A stretch of DNA of 64,000 nt, taken from the NCBI RefSeq assembly GCF_014642835.1, contig NZ_BMJA01000006.1:230405-294404 (forward strand), read 5' to 3'. Shown piece by piece: positions 1 through 8,600 of this stretch (position 1 is the first letter of the stretch; every line of letters begins with the position of its first letter). Under the pieces are notes generated by a model, which saw only the letters and a list, made by a program, of their open reading frames with translations, was not told the DNA's origin and did not search any database. The stretch is from Dyella nitratireducens. GTDB lineage: Bacteria; Pseudomonadota; Gammaproteobacteria; Xanthomonadales; Rhodanobacteraceae. Position numbers and translations under genes: made by a program.

Positions 1-654
1 CTCACCGTGCGCGCGCAAATCACGGTAGTCGCCCTGCGGGCAATCCTGCGCATAGCGCCAATACAAAGCCGCCACGATCAACATCAACACGCCCGGGACG
101 AACATCGCCGCACGCCAACCCAAGGCGTGCGACACACCCAACGCCATCACGGCACCAAGCAGCCACGGCATCACCGATTGCGCGACACCGCCACCGGCAT
201 TACCCCAGCCGGCAGCGGCAGCATTGGCGGTGCCCACCACGTTCGGCGCGAACATCACGGAGGTGTGGTACTGCGTGATGACGAAGCCCGCCCCCGCGAC
301 ACCGATAGCCAAGCGAAAGAACAGAAACGTGGCGTAGCTATGCGCAAAGGCAATGCCGAACACCGGCAGCGCACCCATCAGCAACAGCCACGTATAGGTG
401 CGCCGGGGCCCGAAGCGATCGCACAACGGACCGATGATCAGCCGTCCAAACACGGTCACCGCCACCGCGGCGATGCTGATGTTGGCGAGCTGATCCTGGC
501 TCAAATGAAACTCGCCCTTGATCAGCGGCATCAACGGCGCTACCGCAAACCAGGCGAAGAAGCAGACGAAAAACGCCAGCCAACTCAAATGAAACGCACG
601 CATGGATGGCGTGCGCAGACGAAACAGTTCAATCCGCGTAGCTTTGCTCGACAT
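1..654 (-). CDS. Nitrate/nitrite-type MFS transporter, N-terminal part
   Basis: An inner-membrane carrier of the NNP (NarK/NasA) branch of the major facilitator superfamily, expected to move nitrate or nitrite. From the ATG at 654 the frame is open to the window edge, so 218 residues are visible and the C-terminal half lies outside. The signature GWGNAGGGVAQ at residues 149-159 is the nitrate-signature stretch of this family. The preceding helix with FFRLAIGVAGAGF (112-124) and the helix 2 arginine near residue 71 also fit. About six membrane segments can be seen. No nitrate reductase gene is in view, so assimilatory and respiratory roles cannot be separated. The 260 bases upstream (655-914) hold short hairpins but no recognised leader motif. 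Confidence 0.82.
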   Translation of the reverse strand, partial: MSSKATRIELFRLRTPSMRAFHLSWLAFFVCFFAWFAVAPLMPLIKGEFHLSQDQLANISIAAVAVTVFGRLIIGPLCDRFGPRRTYTWLLLMGALPVFGIAFAHSYATFLFFRLAIGVAGAGFVITQYHTSVMFAPNVVGTANAAAAGWGNAGGGVAQSVMPWLLGAVMALGVSHALGWRAAMFVPGVLMLIVAALYWRYAQDCPQGDYRDLRAHGE

Positions 655-914
655 GCCCTACCCCACGCTAAAGACTTGCCCGGCACTGCAAACCCGTCCG
701 TCGCGACAACGCTGATCGGCAGGCCTTTATGCATGACGCGTTGCATCATGCATGCCAGCGGGGTAACTGCCGGTTTTCCTGGGGTTTTTACGTAGGAATT
801 ACGCGTTAGGCCACTTCTCCGCGCACCAGTGGAGGGCTAAACGCCGCTTGCTTGCACCGTTGCAGTGCAGCAAGTGGAGCAAGGTGAGGGCGTCGCTGGT
901 GACGCCTCACATAC

Positions 915-1172
915 TCAATGCAGCGGAGGGACGTATTTCACGGCGGGCTTGGCCGTGCCCAACACGTCACTGATCTGCATTCCGATCTGCTCGAAAAACC
1001 ACCCCATCAATTCCTGCCTGATGGAGATGCGCCCGTCGTTTTCGCTTTCGGGGGTCATGCCATAGGTGATCTCTGCCATCAGCCTTAGATGGACGCTGAT
1101 GCTGGAAAGCTCGCGGAAGCCGTCCTCGGGCAGCAGATAACCGTGCGCTGGCTCTGCGTTGTTATCTTCCAT
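915..1172 (-). CDS. XAC0095-like small hypothetical protein
   Basis: An 85-residue protein with no signal peptide or membrane segment. Its central block, GYLLPEDGFRELSSISVHL followed by a C-terminal amphipathic FFEQIGMQISDVL helix, resembles the small XAC0095-type proteins common in Xanthomonadaceae, whose function is unknown. The ATG at 1172 is preceded by AGAGGAAG at good spacing. A TTG seven codons upstream (1193) is in frame but has no ribosome-binding site. The gene stands alone; a GGCGTC/GACGCC hairpin at 889-906 lies just after its stop but has no T-run. The family assignment rests on resemblance only. Confidence 0.6.
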   Translation of the reverse strand: MEDNNAEPAHGYLLPEDGFRELSSISVHLRLMAEITYGMTPESENDGRISIRQELMGWFFEQIGMQISDVLGTAKPAVKYVPPLH

Positions 1173-1265
1173 GACTTCCTCTCTTGGTTTCAAAAAAACG
1201 CGTCATACATAATGATGCGAATTTAGTTGACGCCCGCGCGAGCGTCAAGCATGATTATTTACATC

Positions 1266-1850
1266 ATGTTGAATGAAGCACAAACAACGTTGGCCCATGT
1301 CGCGGAAGTCCGCCTCGGACATCCCTTCCGCGGCGCCATCCCGGAAGTGCCTGATGGCTCAGTCCATGTCGTGCAGATCAGTGACTTGAGCCGAACCGGC
1401 CTGAAACATCGCACCGATCTGCTGACCACCGAACTGCCCGGCCGCAAGCAGCCGGACTGGCTGCTCGATCAGGACGTACTCTTCATCGCCCGCGGCGCAC
1501 ATACCTATGCCAGCCTGATCACCGATCCGCCCCCGTGTACGGTGTGCACGCCCCATATCTACATCATCCGCGTCACTCAACCCGATCGCCTGCTGCCGGC
1601 CTTCCTCGCCTGGCAGTTGAATCAACCACCGGCGCAGCGCTATTTGCGGCAATCGGCGGAAGGAAGCCGCCAGCTCAGCATTCGGCGCGGCGTGCTTGAA
1701 CAGACGCCAATCCGCATCCTTCCACTCGCCCAGCAGCATGCAGCCGTCGAACTGGACCGCCTCGCAAACGCCGAGCGCGGCCATCTGGAAACGCTCATCA
1801 AAAACCGCGAAACCGAACTCGCGCTGCTGGCCGAGCGCCTGCTTGCGTAA
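1266..1850 (+). CDS. Half-size HsdS-like DNA-recognition protein
   Basis: About 194 residues that read as one target-recognition domain plus one coiled-coil spacer of a type I specificity subunit; full HsdS proteins have two of each and about 400 residues. Near the N-terminus, EVRLGHPFRGAIPE matches the usual start of a recognition domain. The middle QSAEGSRQLSIRRGVLEQTPIRILPL matches the conserved block before the spacer helix. The end, LANAERGHLETLIKNRETELALLAERLL, is a coiled coil. It ends 15 bases before hsdM, so the two are probably co-transcribed. In-frame starts at 1227 (TTG), 1251 (ATG) and 1266 (ATG) all lack a clear Shine-Dalgarno; 1266 is chosen because homology begins soon after. 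Half-S proteins can act as homodimers, which matters because the full hsdS here is broken. Confidence 0.72.
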   Translation: MLNEAQTTLAHVAEVRLGHPFRGAIPEVPDGSVHVVQISDLSRTGLKHRTDLLTTELPGRKQPDWLLDQDVLFIARGAHTYASLITDPPPCTVCTPHIYIIRVTQPDRLLPAFLAWQLNQPPAQRYLRQSAEGSRQLSIRRGVLEQTPIRILPLAQQHAAVELDRLANAERGHLETLIKNRETELALLAERLLA

Positions 1851-1865
1851 CCCCACGGAAAACCC

Positions 1866-3374
1866 ATGAACAACCTCGACATCCGCCAGGACACCATCAA
1901 CAACGCCGTATGGGCCGCTTGCGACACCTTCCGCGGCACCGTGGATGCCAGCGTGTACAAGGAATACGTGCTGACCATGTTGTTCCTGAAATACGTCTCC
2001 GACATGTGGCAGGACCACTACGACGACTACAAGGCCAAATACGGCGACCATCCGGAACTGATCGAGGAAATGCTCAAGACCGAGCGCTTCGTACTGCCGC
2101 CGCAAGCCAACTTCTACGCGCTGTACGAGCAGCGCCACCTGCCCGGCAACGGCGAGCGCATCGACAAAGCACTGCATGCCATCGAAGATGCCAACGTCAG
2201 CAAATTGCACGACGTATTCCAGGACATCAGCTTCAACGCCAACAAGCTGGGCGAGGAACAACAGAAAAACGACATCCTGCGCCTGCTGCTGGAAGACTTC
2301 ATCAAACCCGAACTCAACCTGCGCCCCAACCGCGTCGGCCAGCTCGACATCATCGGCAACGCCTACGAATACCTGATCAGCAAATTCGCCGCCGGCGCCG
2401 GCAAGAAGGCCGGCGAGTACTACACGCCACCCGAAGTATCCACGCTGATCGCGCGCCTGATGGAGCCCAAGGAAGGCGACGAAATCTGCGACCCCACCTG
2501 CGGCTCCGGCTCGCTGCTGATGAAATGCGGACGACTGATCCGCGAACACACCGGCTCGCGCAAATACGCGCTCTCCGGCCAGGAAGCCATCGGCGGCACC
2601 TGGGCCATGGCAAAAATGAACATGTTTCTGCACGGCGAGGACAACCACAAGATCGAATGGGGCGACACCCTGCGCAACCCGAAACTGCTGGACGGCAACG
2701 GCCTCAAGCATTTCGACATCGTGGTCGCCAATCCGCCGTTCTCGCTTGAAAAGTGGGGCCACGAAAACGCCGACAAGGATCCCTATCACCGCTTCCGCCG
2801 CGGCGTGCCACCCCGCACCAAGGGCGACTACGCCTTCATCCTGCACATGATCGAGACCATGAAGCCCAAGACCGGGCGCATGGCCGTGGTCGTACCGCAC
2901 GGCGTGCTGTTCCGCGGCGCTGCCGAAGGCCGCATCCGCCAACAGCTGATCGACGAAAACCTGCTGGACGTGGTCATCGGCCTGCCGGAAAAACTGTTCT
3001 ACGGCACCGGCATTCCCGCCGCCATCCTGGTCTTCCGCAAAAAGAAACAGGACGACAACGTACTGTTCATCGACGCCAGCCGCGATTACCAGGACGGCAA
3101 GAACCAGAACTACCTGCGCGAGAGCGACCTGCAGCGCATCCAGGACACCGTCAATGCACGCACGAACGTCGACAAGTACGCCTACCTCGCCAGCCCGAAA
3201 GACATCGCCGATAACGACTACAACCTCAATATTCCGCGCTACGTCGATACCTTCGAAGAAGAGGAAGAGATCGACCTGATGGCGGTGCGCAAGGAGCGCC
3301 AGCAGTTGAAGGCGGAGTTGGTCAAGTTGGAAGAACAGATGGCGGTGTATTTGAAGGAGCTGGGCTATGAATGA
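1866..3374 (+). CDS. hsdM: Type I restriction-modification methyltransferase subunit HsdM
   Basis: The adenine-N6 DNA methyltransferase subunit of a type I system, which uses S-adenosylmethionine and needs an S subunit for target choice. It has 502 residues, a normal length. The N-terminal helical domain (about 1-150) is followed by the Rossmann methyltransferase domain with the SAM motif DPTCGSGSLL near residue 209 and the catalytic NPPF motif near 288. The C-terminus is a charged coiled coil. It lies directly after the half-S gene. The ATGAATGAG at the stop could start a short downstream frame. HsdM looks intact, so methylation is possible if any S protein can partner it. Confidence 0.96.
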   Translation: MNNLDIRQDTINNAVWAACDTFRGTVDASVYKEYVLTMLFLKYVSDMWQDHYDDYKAKYGDHPELIEEMLKTERFVLPPQANFYALYEQRHLPGNGERIDKALHAIEDANVSKLHDVFQDISFNANKLGEEQQKNDILRLLLEDFIKPELNLRPNRVGQLDIIGNAYEYLISKFAAGAGKKAGEYYTPPEVSTLIARLMEPKEGDEICDPTCGSGSLLMKCGRLIREHTGSRKYALSGQEAIGGTWAMAKMNMFLHGEDNHKIEWGDTLRNPKLLDGNGLKHFDIVVANPPFSLEKWGHENADKDPYHRFRRGVPPRTKGDYAFILHMIETMKPKTGRMAVVVPHGVLFRGAAEGRIRQQLIDENLLDVVIGLPEKLFYGTGIPAAILVFRKKKQDDNVLFIDASRDYQDGKNQNYLRESDLQRIQDTVNARTNVDKYAYLASPKDIADNDYNLNIPRYVDTFEEEEEIDLMAVRKERQQLKAELVKLEEQMAVYLKELGYE

Positions 3375-3657
3375 GAAACAAGGCCTAGTGGACAGGCACC
3401 GCTTCTTTGAAGAGCTTCGCCAAGCGGCCAGTACGAGCAAAACATCATGGTCAGAGCAATCACTGGCCGGCGTGTCGATGTACCAGTCCTGTCACCACGT
3501 CACAGCTGTGATCCAACGAACCCCATCGAGCTCTCCGGCACCCGCCGACAACCATTTCGAGGATGTCCTCGATATGGTCAACGGACCCGACTTGACCATT
3601 TCGAGGACATCCTCGAAATGGTCGGCATGCCGCCTCAAAAAAGGTCTAGGAATCTGA
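3367..3657 (+). CDS. Doubtful 96-residue frame after hsdM
   Basis: This frame starts with an ATG overlapping the hsdM stop codon and ends just before the next gene. The first 25 residues (MNEKQGLVDRHRFFEELRQA) look protein-like, but the second half is dictated by a pair of DNA palindromes (3551-3623), which give HFEDVL and LTISRTSSKW peptides in either orientation. It may be a short coupled gene cut into by a repeat element, or not a gene at all. I do not recognise a family. Confidence 0.25.
   Translation: MNEKQGLVDRHRFFEELRQAASTSKTSWSEQSLAGVSMYQSCHHVTAVIQRTPSSSPAPADNHFEDVLDMVNGPDLTISRTSSKWSACRLKKGLGI
3551..3623. repeat. Pair of near-identical palindromes (BIME-like)
   Basis: Two imperfect copies of one palindrome, at 3551-3578 and 3594-3623. 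The second has perfect 14-base arms GACCATTTCGAGGA / TCCTCGAAATGGTC around a CA centre; the first differs in a few arm positions. The 15 bases between them are unrelated. This layout is like a REP/BIME pair or a double operator. It lies between hsdM and the HExxGH gene, splitting an otherwise tightly overlapping operon. Confidence 0.75.
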
Positions 3658-3661
3658 GACC

Positions 3662-4390
3662 ATGGGGATATCCGTGGCCGAAGCAAAAGCTGTCGTCGCC
3701 GAGTTCCGCAGAGAGTATCCTGCGGTCGAGGCCGTTACCTTTGTTGTGAAAGAAACCCAGGAGGACATCTATGGGCCACAAGCCACTAAAGAAAACGTCG
3801 GAGTCATCCTCGGCGGCTACTTCCCAGGAACCGTCGACCGAGCAGGTCGTTTTTCTGGAGGACGATGTGATTTACCCGTTGCCTCCCTACATTCTTTATC
3901 GGACTTACGACGATCCCTCCATCACGAGCTACTGGGACACTTTGCACTCAACACTTTCACTCCCGAAGAAAAACGAGCAGTCCTGACCGCCATAGCTAAT
4001 ACCCGTTCCCAAGAGGGAATCGCTCCTATCTGGGAGCAGGTCGATAAGAACTACGCTTGTTTCTCAACTCGTTATTCACCAGATGAAGCAGAGCTGCGCA
4101 AGGCCGAAGAGGTCTATGCCACCGCGTGCGAATACATCCGCTCAGATCGCCGTACTGATATTGGCGCAGGCTTAAAATCACTACGCGAAACCTGCATCGA
4201 ACGCACCCGCCCGATGCTGGCTACCGATCTTGCTCGCATTACTGAAATGGTCGCCGAAGGGCTGCGAGACCGCACCCGCTCGCAGCAGACGTTTCCACGC
4301 GAACCGAGCGCTCAATTTTTTATGGCAGAGAATACGGAGCGTGTGCTTTTCGGCAAAAAAGGAAGCCATCTCAAGGAATTGAATCAATGA
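3662..4390 (+). CDS. HExxGH-motif putative metallopeptidase-like protein in the RM operon
   Basis: A 242-residue soluble protein of unknown function. The most telling feature is HELLGH at residues 88-93, inside RRSLHHELLGHFALNTF, the zinc-ligand pattern of gluzincin-like peptidases. Similar HExxGH blocks occur in large polyvalent proteins of phages and plasmids; here the domain stands alone. A downstream region KAEEVYATACEYI could supply a further acidic ligand, but I cannot assign it. The ATG at 3662 has no strong Shine-Dalgarno. The stop overlaps the next start by ATGA, so it is co-translated with the RhuM-family gene. A 71-codon frame at 3771-3986 overlaps it and is probably not real. Function could be regulatory or anti-restriction; this is inference. 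Confidence 0.6.
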   Translation: MGISVAEAKAVVAEFRREYPAVEAVTFVVKETQEDIYGPQATKENVGVILGGYFPGTVDRAGRFSGGRCDLPVASLHSLSDLRRSLHHELLGHFALNTFTPEEKRAVLTAIANTRSQEGIAPIWEQVDKNYACFSTRYSPDEAELRKAEEVYATACEYIRSDRRTDIGAGLKSLRETCIERTRPMLATDLARITEMVAEGLRDRTRSQQTFPREPSAQFFMAENTERVLFGKKGSHLKELNQ

Positions 4391-5472
4391 CCCAGCGCAA
4401 ATCCGGCCAGCCACCCAAACTTGCGTCCACCTGCACCGAGACCGCCATACCGACTGGCCAGGGCGAACTGGTCTTGTACGCAACCGATGACGGGGCGGCC
4501 CAGTTCTACCTTCGTGCGGAGGGCGAAACCGTTTGGCTGACCCAATTGGAACTGGCCGAGCTATTCCAGACATCTGTCCCCAACATCAATATCCATATAA
4601 AAAACGTGCTGGCCGAAGGGGAACTCCAGCCAGGGGCAACTATTAAAGAAGACTTAATAGTTCGCGACGAGGGCAGCCGCCAGATTCGCCGCCCGCTCAA
4701 GCTCTACAACCTCGACATGATCCTGGCCATCGGCTACCGCGTGAAATCCCCGCGCAGCACCCAGTTCCGCCAGTGGGCCACCACCCACCTCAAGGAATAC
4801 CTGGTCAAGGGCTTCGTGCTGGACGACCAGCGCTTGAAAGACCCGGGCAGCTGGGATTACTTCGATGAGCTACTGGAACGCATCCGCGACATCCGCACCT
4901 CGGAGAAGCGCTTCTACCAGAAGGTGCGCGACGTCTTCGCCCTGTCGGTGGATTATCGCGATGACGAAGACGCCACCGGCCAGTTCTTTGCCATCGTGCA
5001 GAACAAGATGCTGTTCGCTGTTACACAGAAAACCGCCGCGGAGATCGTGGTGGAGCGCGCTGATCCCACCCAGCCCAATATGGCCCTCACCAGTTGGAGC
5101 GCCCACCGCATGCGCAAGACGGACGTGATCGCTGCGAAGAACTACCTTACCCAGCCCGAGCTTCAAGCATTGAACCGCATCGCCTCGATGTTTCTGGACT
5201 ATGCCGAAGACAGGGCCTCACAACGTCAAGACATGCACATGGATGACTGGCGTCAGTACGTGGATCGCTTCGTGGAATTCAATGAACGGCCGCTGCTGAA
5301 AAATGCCGGCAGTATCAGTAGCGAGCAGATGCAAAAGATTGCGCACGAACGGTATGAGCTGTTCGATGCCAAGCGCAAGCAAGCCGAGGCGCTAGCAGCG
5401 GACGCAGAGGACATCAGGGAATTAGAAGAAATGGACAAAAAAAGTAGCAAGGGAAGCAAGCATGGTTCCTAG
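4387..5472 (+). CDS. rhuM: RhuM-family protein
   Basis: A 361-residue protein of the RhuM family (first named from a Salmonella pathogenicity island). Its biochemical role is not established; members are frequently found inside type I RM loci and near Fic/Doc-type genes. The N-terminal part has a helix-turn-helix-like segment, TVWLTQLELAELFQTSVPNINIHI (about residues 41-65), followed by the conserved family core (YNLDMILAIGYRVKSPRSTQFRQWA). The C-terminal 60 residues are charged and helical (KRKQAEALAADAEDIRELEE). It overlaps the upstream gene by ATGA, and the remnant hsdS start lies inside its last codons. Family confidence is high, function is open. Confidence 0.88.
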   Translation: MTQRKSGQPPKLASTCTETAIPTGQGELVLYATDDGAAQFYLRAEGETVWLTQLELAELFQTSVPNINIHIKNVLAEGELQPGATIKEDLIVRDEGSRQIRRPLKLYNLDMILAIGYRVKSPRSTQFRQWATTHLKEYLVKGFVLDDQRLKDPGSWDYFDELLERIRDIRTSEKRFYQKVRDVFALSVDYRDDEDATGQFFAIVQNKMLFAVTQKTAAEIVVERADPTQPNMALTSWSAHRMRKTDVIAAKNYLTQPELQALNRIASMFLDYAEDRASQRQDMHMDDWRQYVDRFVEFNERPLLKNAGSISSEQMQKIAHERYELFDAKRKQAEALAADAEDIRELEEMDKKSSKGSKHGS

Positions 5473-5654
5473 AGGCTGGCACACCAAGACGATCGCGGAT
5501 TTTTGCGAATTTCAGAACGGTAACGCTTTTGGCCCCGACGGCCGAACGATACCTTGAGGCCTTACGCAGCGAAAAATCCTCTCTCATGCAACAACTTCTG
5601 ACCGGCAAACGCCGCGTCCACATGCCCGTGCAAGCCGAGACCATCCCCGCATGA
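5462..5654 (+). pseudogene. hsdS: hsdS remnant with internal deletion
   Basis: The first 31 codons from the ATG at 5462 encode a typical HsdS N-terminus (GWHTKTIADFCEFQNGNAF) and stop at 5555-5557. In a different frame, codons from about 5541 to the TGA at 5652 encode a typical HsdS C-terminus (ALRSEKSSLMQQLLTGKRRV). Everything between, normally about 350 codons with both recognition domains, is missing. The junction lies near 5525-5545. Both ends keep their operon overlaps: the start lies inside the RhuM-family gene and the stop overlaps the hsdR ATG. A single internal deletion in a once-normal gene explains this. An assembly collapse or a phase-variable rearrangement are the alternatives. 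Confidence 0.87.
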
Positions 5655-8600
5655 ACGACAGCGCCGCCCCCGACACTCGCGAACAACTCAGCGCGCACAT
5701 ACCCGCGCTGCACCTGCTGGTGAACCTGGGCTGGCGCTATCTGCGCAGCGCTGATGCGCTGGCGCTGCGCAGCAATACGCGCGAAGTGCTGTTGAAACCG
5801 CGGCTGATCGAAGCGTTGCAAACCCGCCGCTTTGAGTACAAGGGCAAAAGCTATCTGCTATCCCCCAGCGCCATTGACCAGATCGTGCGCGAACTGTCAT
5901 CGCTACCGCTGGGCGATGGACTGCCGGCCGCCAACGAGCGCCTGTATCAATTGCTGGCACTGGGCATCACCGTCACCGAGTTCATGCCGGACGGCAAGAA
6001 GCATCAGCCCACCATTCCGATCATCGAATGGAAAGAAGCTTCCGCAAACCTTTGGGATATCACTGAAGAATGCGAGGTGCTTTCGGCGCAAGGCACGCAT
6101 CGCCGTACGCCGGATATCGTGGCCTACGTCAACGGCCTGCCGCTAGTGGTGATCGAAGCCAAGCGTCCGGAGTCGGGGCACGCCGGCAAACCGATGGTCA
6201 ACGAAGGCATCAGCCAGCACCTACGCAACCAGCGTCAGGATGAAATTCCGCAACTGTATTCGTATGCGCAGCTGTTGCTGGCGATCAGCATGACCGATGG
6301 CCGCTACGGCACCACGCTGACGCCGGCCAAGTTCTGGGCACGCTGGCGCGAAGAAGAGTGGGACGACCGACATCTGCACGTCATCAAAAATCAGCCGCTG
6401 TCCTCCGAACAACGCACCGCGTTGCTGGCGAACAAACCCGCCTCGCTGCGTCGAGACTGCGAAGCGCTGTGGTCACAACCGATGCTGCCGACGGAGCAGG
6501 ATCGATTGTTGGCGGGGCTGCTGACTCCCGCTCGCCTGTTGGAATTTCTGCGCGGCTTCGTGCTGTTCGACCGCAAGACCGGCAAGATCGTCGGGCGTTA
6601 TCAGCAGTTTTTCGGTATTCGCGCCTTAATGGCGCGCATTCGCCAGACGCGTCCGGATGGCGGACGCGAGGGCGGCGTGTTGTGGCATACCACCGGCTCG
6701 GGCAAAAGCTTCACCATGGTGTTTCTCACCAAGGCGCTGTTGCTGGATGAGGCGTTGCAGGAATGCCGTGTGGTGGTGGTGACCGATCGCATCGATCTGG
6801 AAGCGCAGTTGTCGCGCAACTTCATCACCGGTGGTGCGTTCGGTTCGGCCATCGCGACGAAAAAGGAAGGTGAACGCAGCAAGGCCACCACCGGCCGCGA
6901 CCTGGCCCGGCGCATTGGCCAAGGCACCGAGCGCATTACCTTCTCGCTGGTGCAGAAATTCAATACGGCTTCCAAGCTGCCGGAATGCCATAACGATTCC
7001 GCCGACCTAATCGTGTTGGTGGACGAAGGACATCGCAGCCATGGCGGCGAGACGCATGAACGCATGCGCAAGGCGCTGCCGAAAGCAGCGTACCTCGCCT
7101 TTACCGGTACACCACTGCTCAAAAACGAAAAGGCCGCCAACAAATTCGGCCCGATCGTGCACGCCTATTCGATGCAGCGCGCGGTGGAAGATGAAACCGT
7201 GGCGCCGCTCTTGTACGAGGAACGCATACCGGAACTGGATATCAACGAGACCGCCGTCAACCGCTGGTTCGACAAGATCACCGCCGGCTTGTCAGAAGCG
7301 CAGAGCGCCGATCTGAAAAAGAAGTTCGCCAGCAAGCAGGCCATTTACGGTGCGGCGAACCGCATCGAGCTGATTGCCTGGGACATCGCCACGCATTTCG
7401 ACCAGAACGTCAAGCAGCTGCAGCCTGGGCTGAAAGGCCAGGTGGCCACCGACAGCAAATGGGACGCGGTGCGCTACCAGCGCGCGCTGGACGAAACCGG
7501 CTTGGTGAGCAGTGCCGTGGTGATGTCGCCCCCCGACACTCGCGAGGGCAACAGCCAGGTGGATGAAGACACGCTGCCCGAGGTGCAGAAGTGGTGGAAG
7601 CAAACGATCACGGATCGCAAGCGCCATCCTGATAAATACGAGAAGGATGTCATCGAGGATTTCAGCACCGACGGCGAACCCGATCTGCTGATCGTGGTCG
7701 ACAAGCTGCTGACCGGCTTCGACGAGCCGCGCAATGCCGTGCTCTATATCGACAAGCCACTGAAGGACCACAACCTGATTCAGGCCGTGGCGCGCGTGAA
7801 TCGCCTGCACGATACGAAACGCTACGGCGTACTGGTGGATTACCGTGGCATTTTGCCGGAGCTGGATACCGCCATCCGTGCCTACCAGGATCTGGAAGCG
7901 CAGACCCAGGGTGGTTTCGATGTCGCGGATATCCAGGGGCTGTATCGCTCCTTCAGCACCGAATACAAACGGCTGCCTGCGCTGCACGCCCGGCTATGGT
8001 CGTTCTTCAAAGGCGTGGCCAATCGCCATGACACCGAACAATTCCGGCAGATACTCAGCCCGCGATTTGTCCCGGATGGGGAAGGCGGCGAGTACGACGA
8101 GCGCCAGAAGTTGCGCGATGATTTCTCCGTCGCCTTGACCGAGTTCGGCTTGTGCTTGCAGACGGCTTTGTCGTCACGCAGCTTCTTCGAGGATGGCCAT
8201 TTTTCCGAAGACACCATCCGCCAGTACAAGCAGGATTTGAAGCGTCTTTCCGATATACGGCAGATGGTGCGCCGGGATGCCATGGAAACCGTGGATTACA
8301 GCGTCTACGAGGAACAGATCCGGCGGCTGGTGGACAAACAGGTGATCGGCAAGGAAATACGCGAGCCGGAAGGGGTTTATGTGGTGCACGAACTCGGCCG
8401 AAAAGAAACGCCGGAGGAGTGGTCGGAGGAAAAGACCCGCAACGAAACCGACCTGATCAAGACACGGCTGCGCAAGACGATCGAGCAAGACCTGGCCGAC
8501 GATCCCTACGCGCAAAAGGTATTTGGCGAACTGCTGCGCCGGGCCATCGCCGAAGCCGAAGCGATGTTCGATCATCCGCTGAAGCAATATGCCTTGTTCA

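Noticed and set aside
7..795. 262-codon rightward frame at the left edge
   Set aside because: It is antisense to the NNP transporter, whose protein has clear family motifs; the rightward product is Arg/His/Gln-rich and unlike any protein.
1359..3440. 693-codon leftward open frame opposite hsdM
   Set aside because: It mirrors the codon pattern of hsdM, has a Val/Ala/Gln-rich sequence without any family block, and spans the half-S and hsdM genes; a typical antisense shadow in GC-rich DNA.
3771..3986. 71-codon frame inside the HExxGH gene
   Set aside because: The composition is not bad and it starts near a GGAG, but the overlapping frame carries the HELLGH motif and continues in register to the RhuM start.
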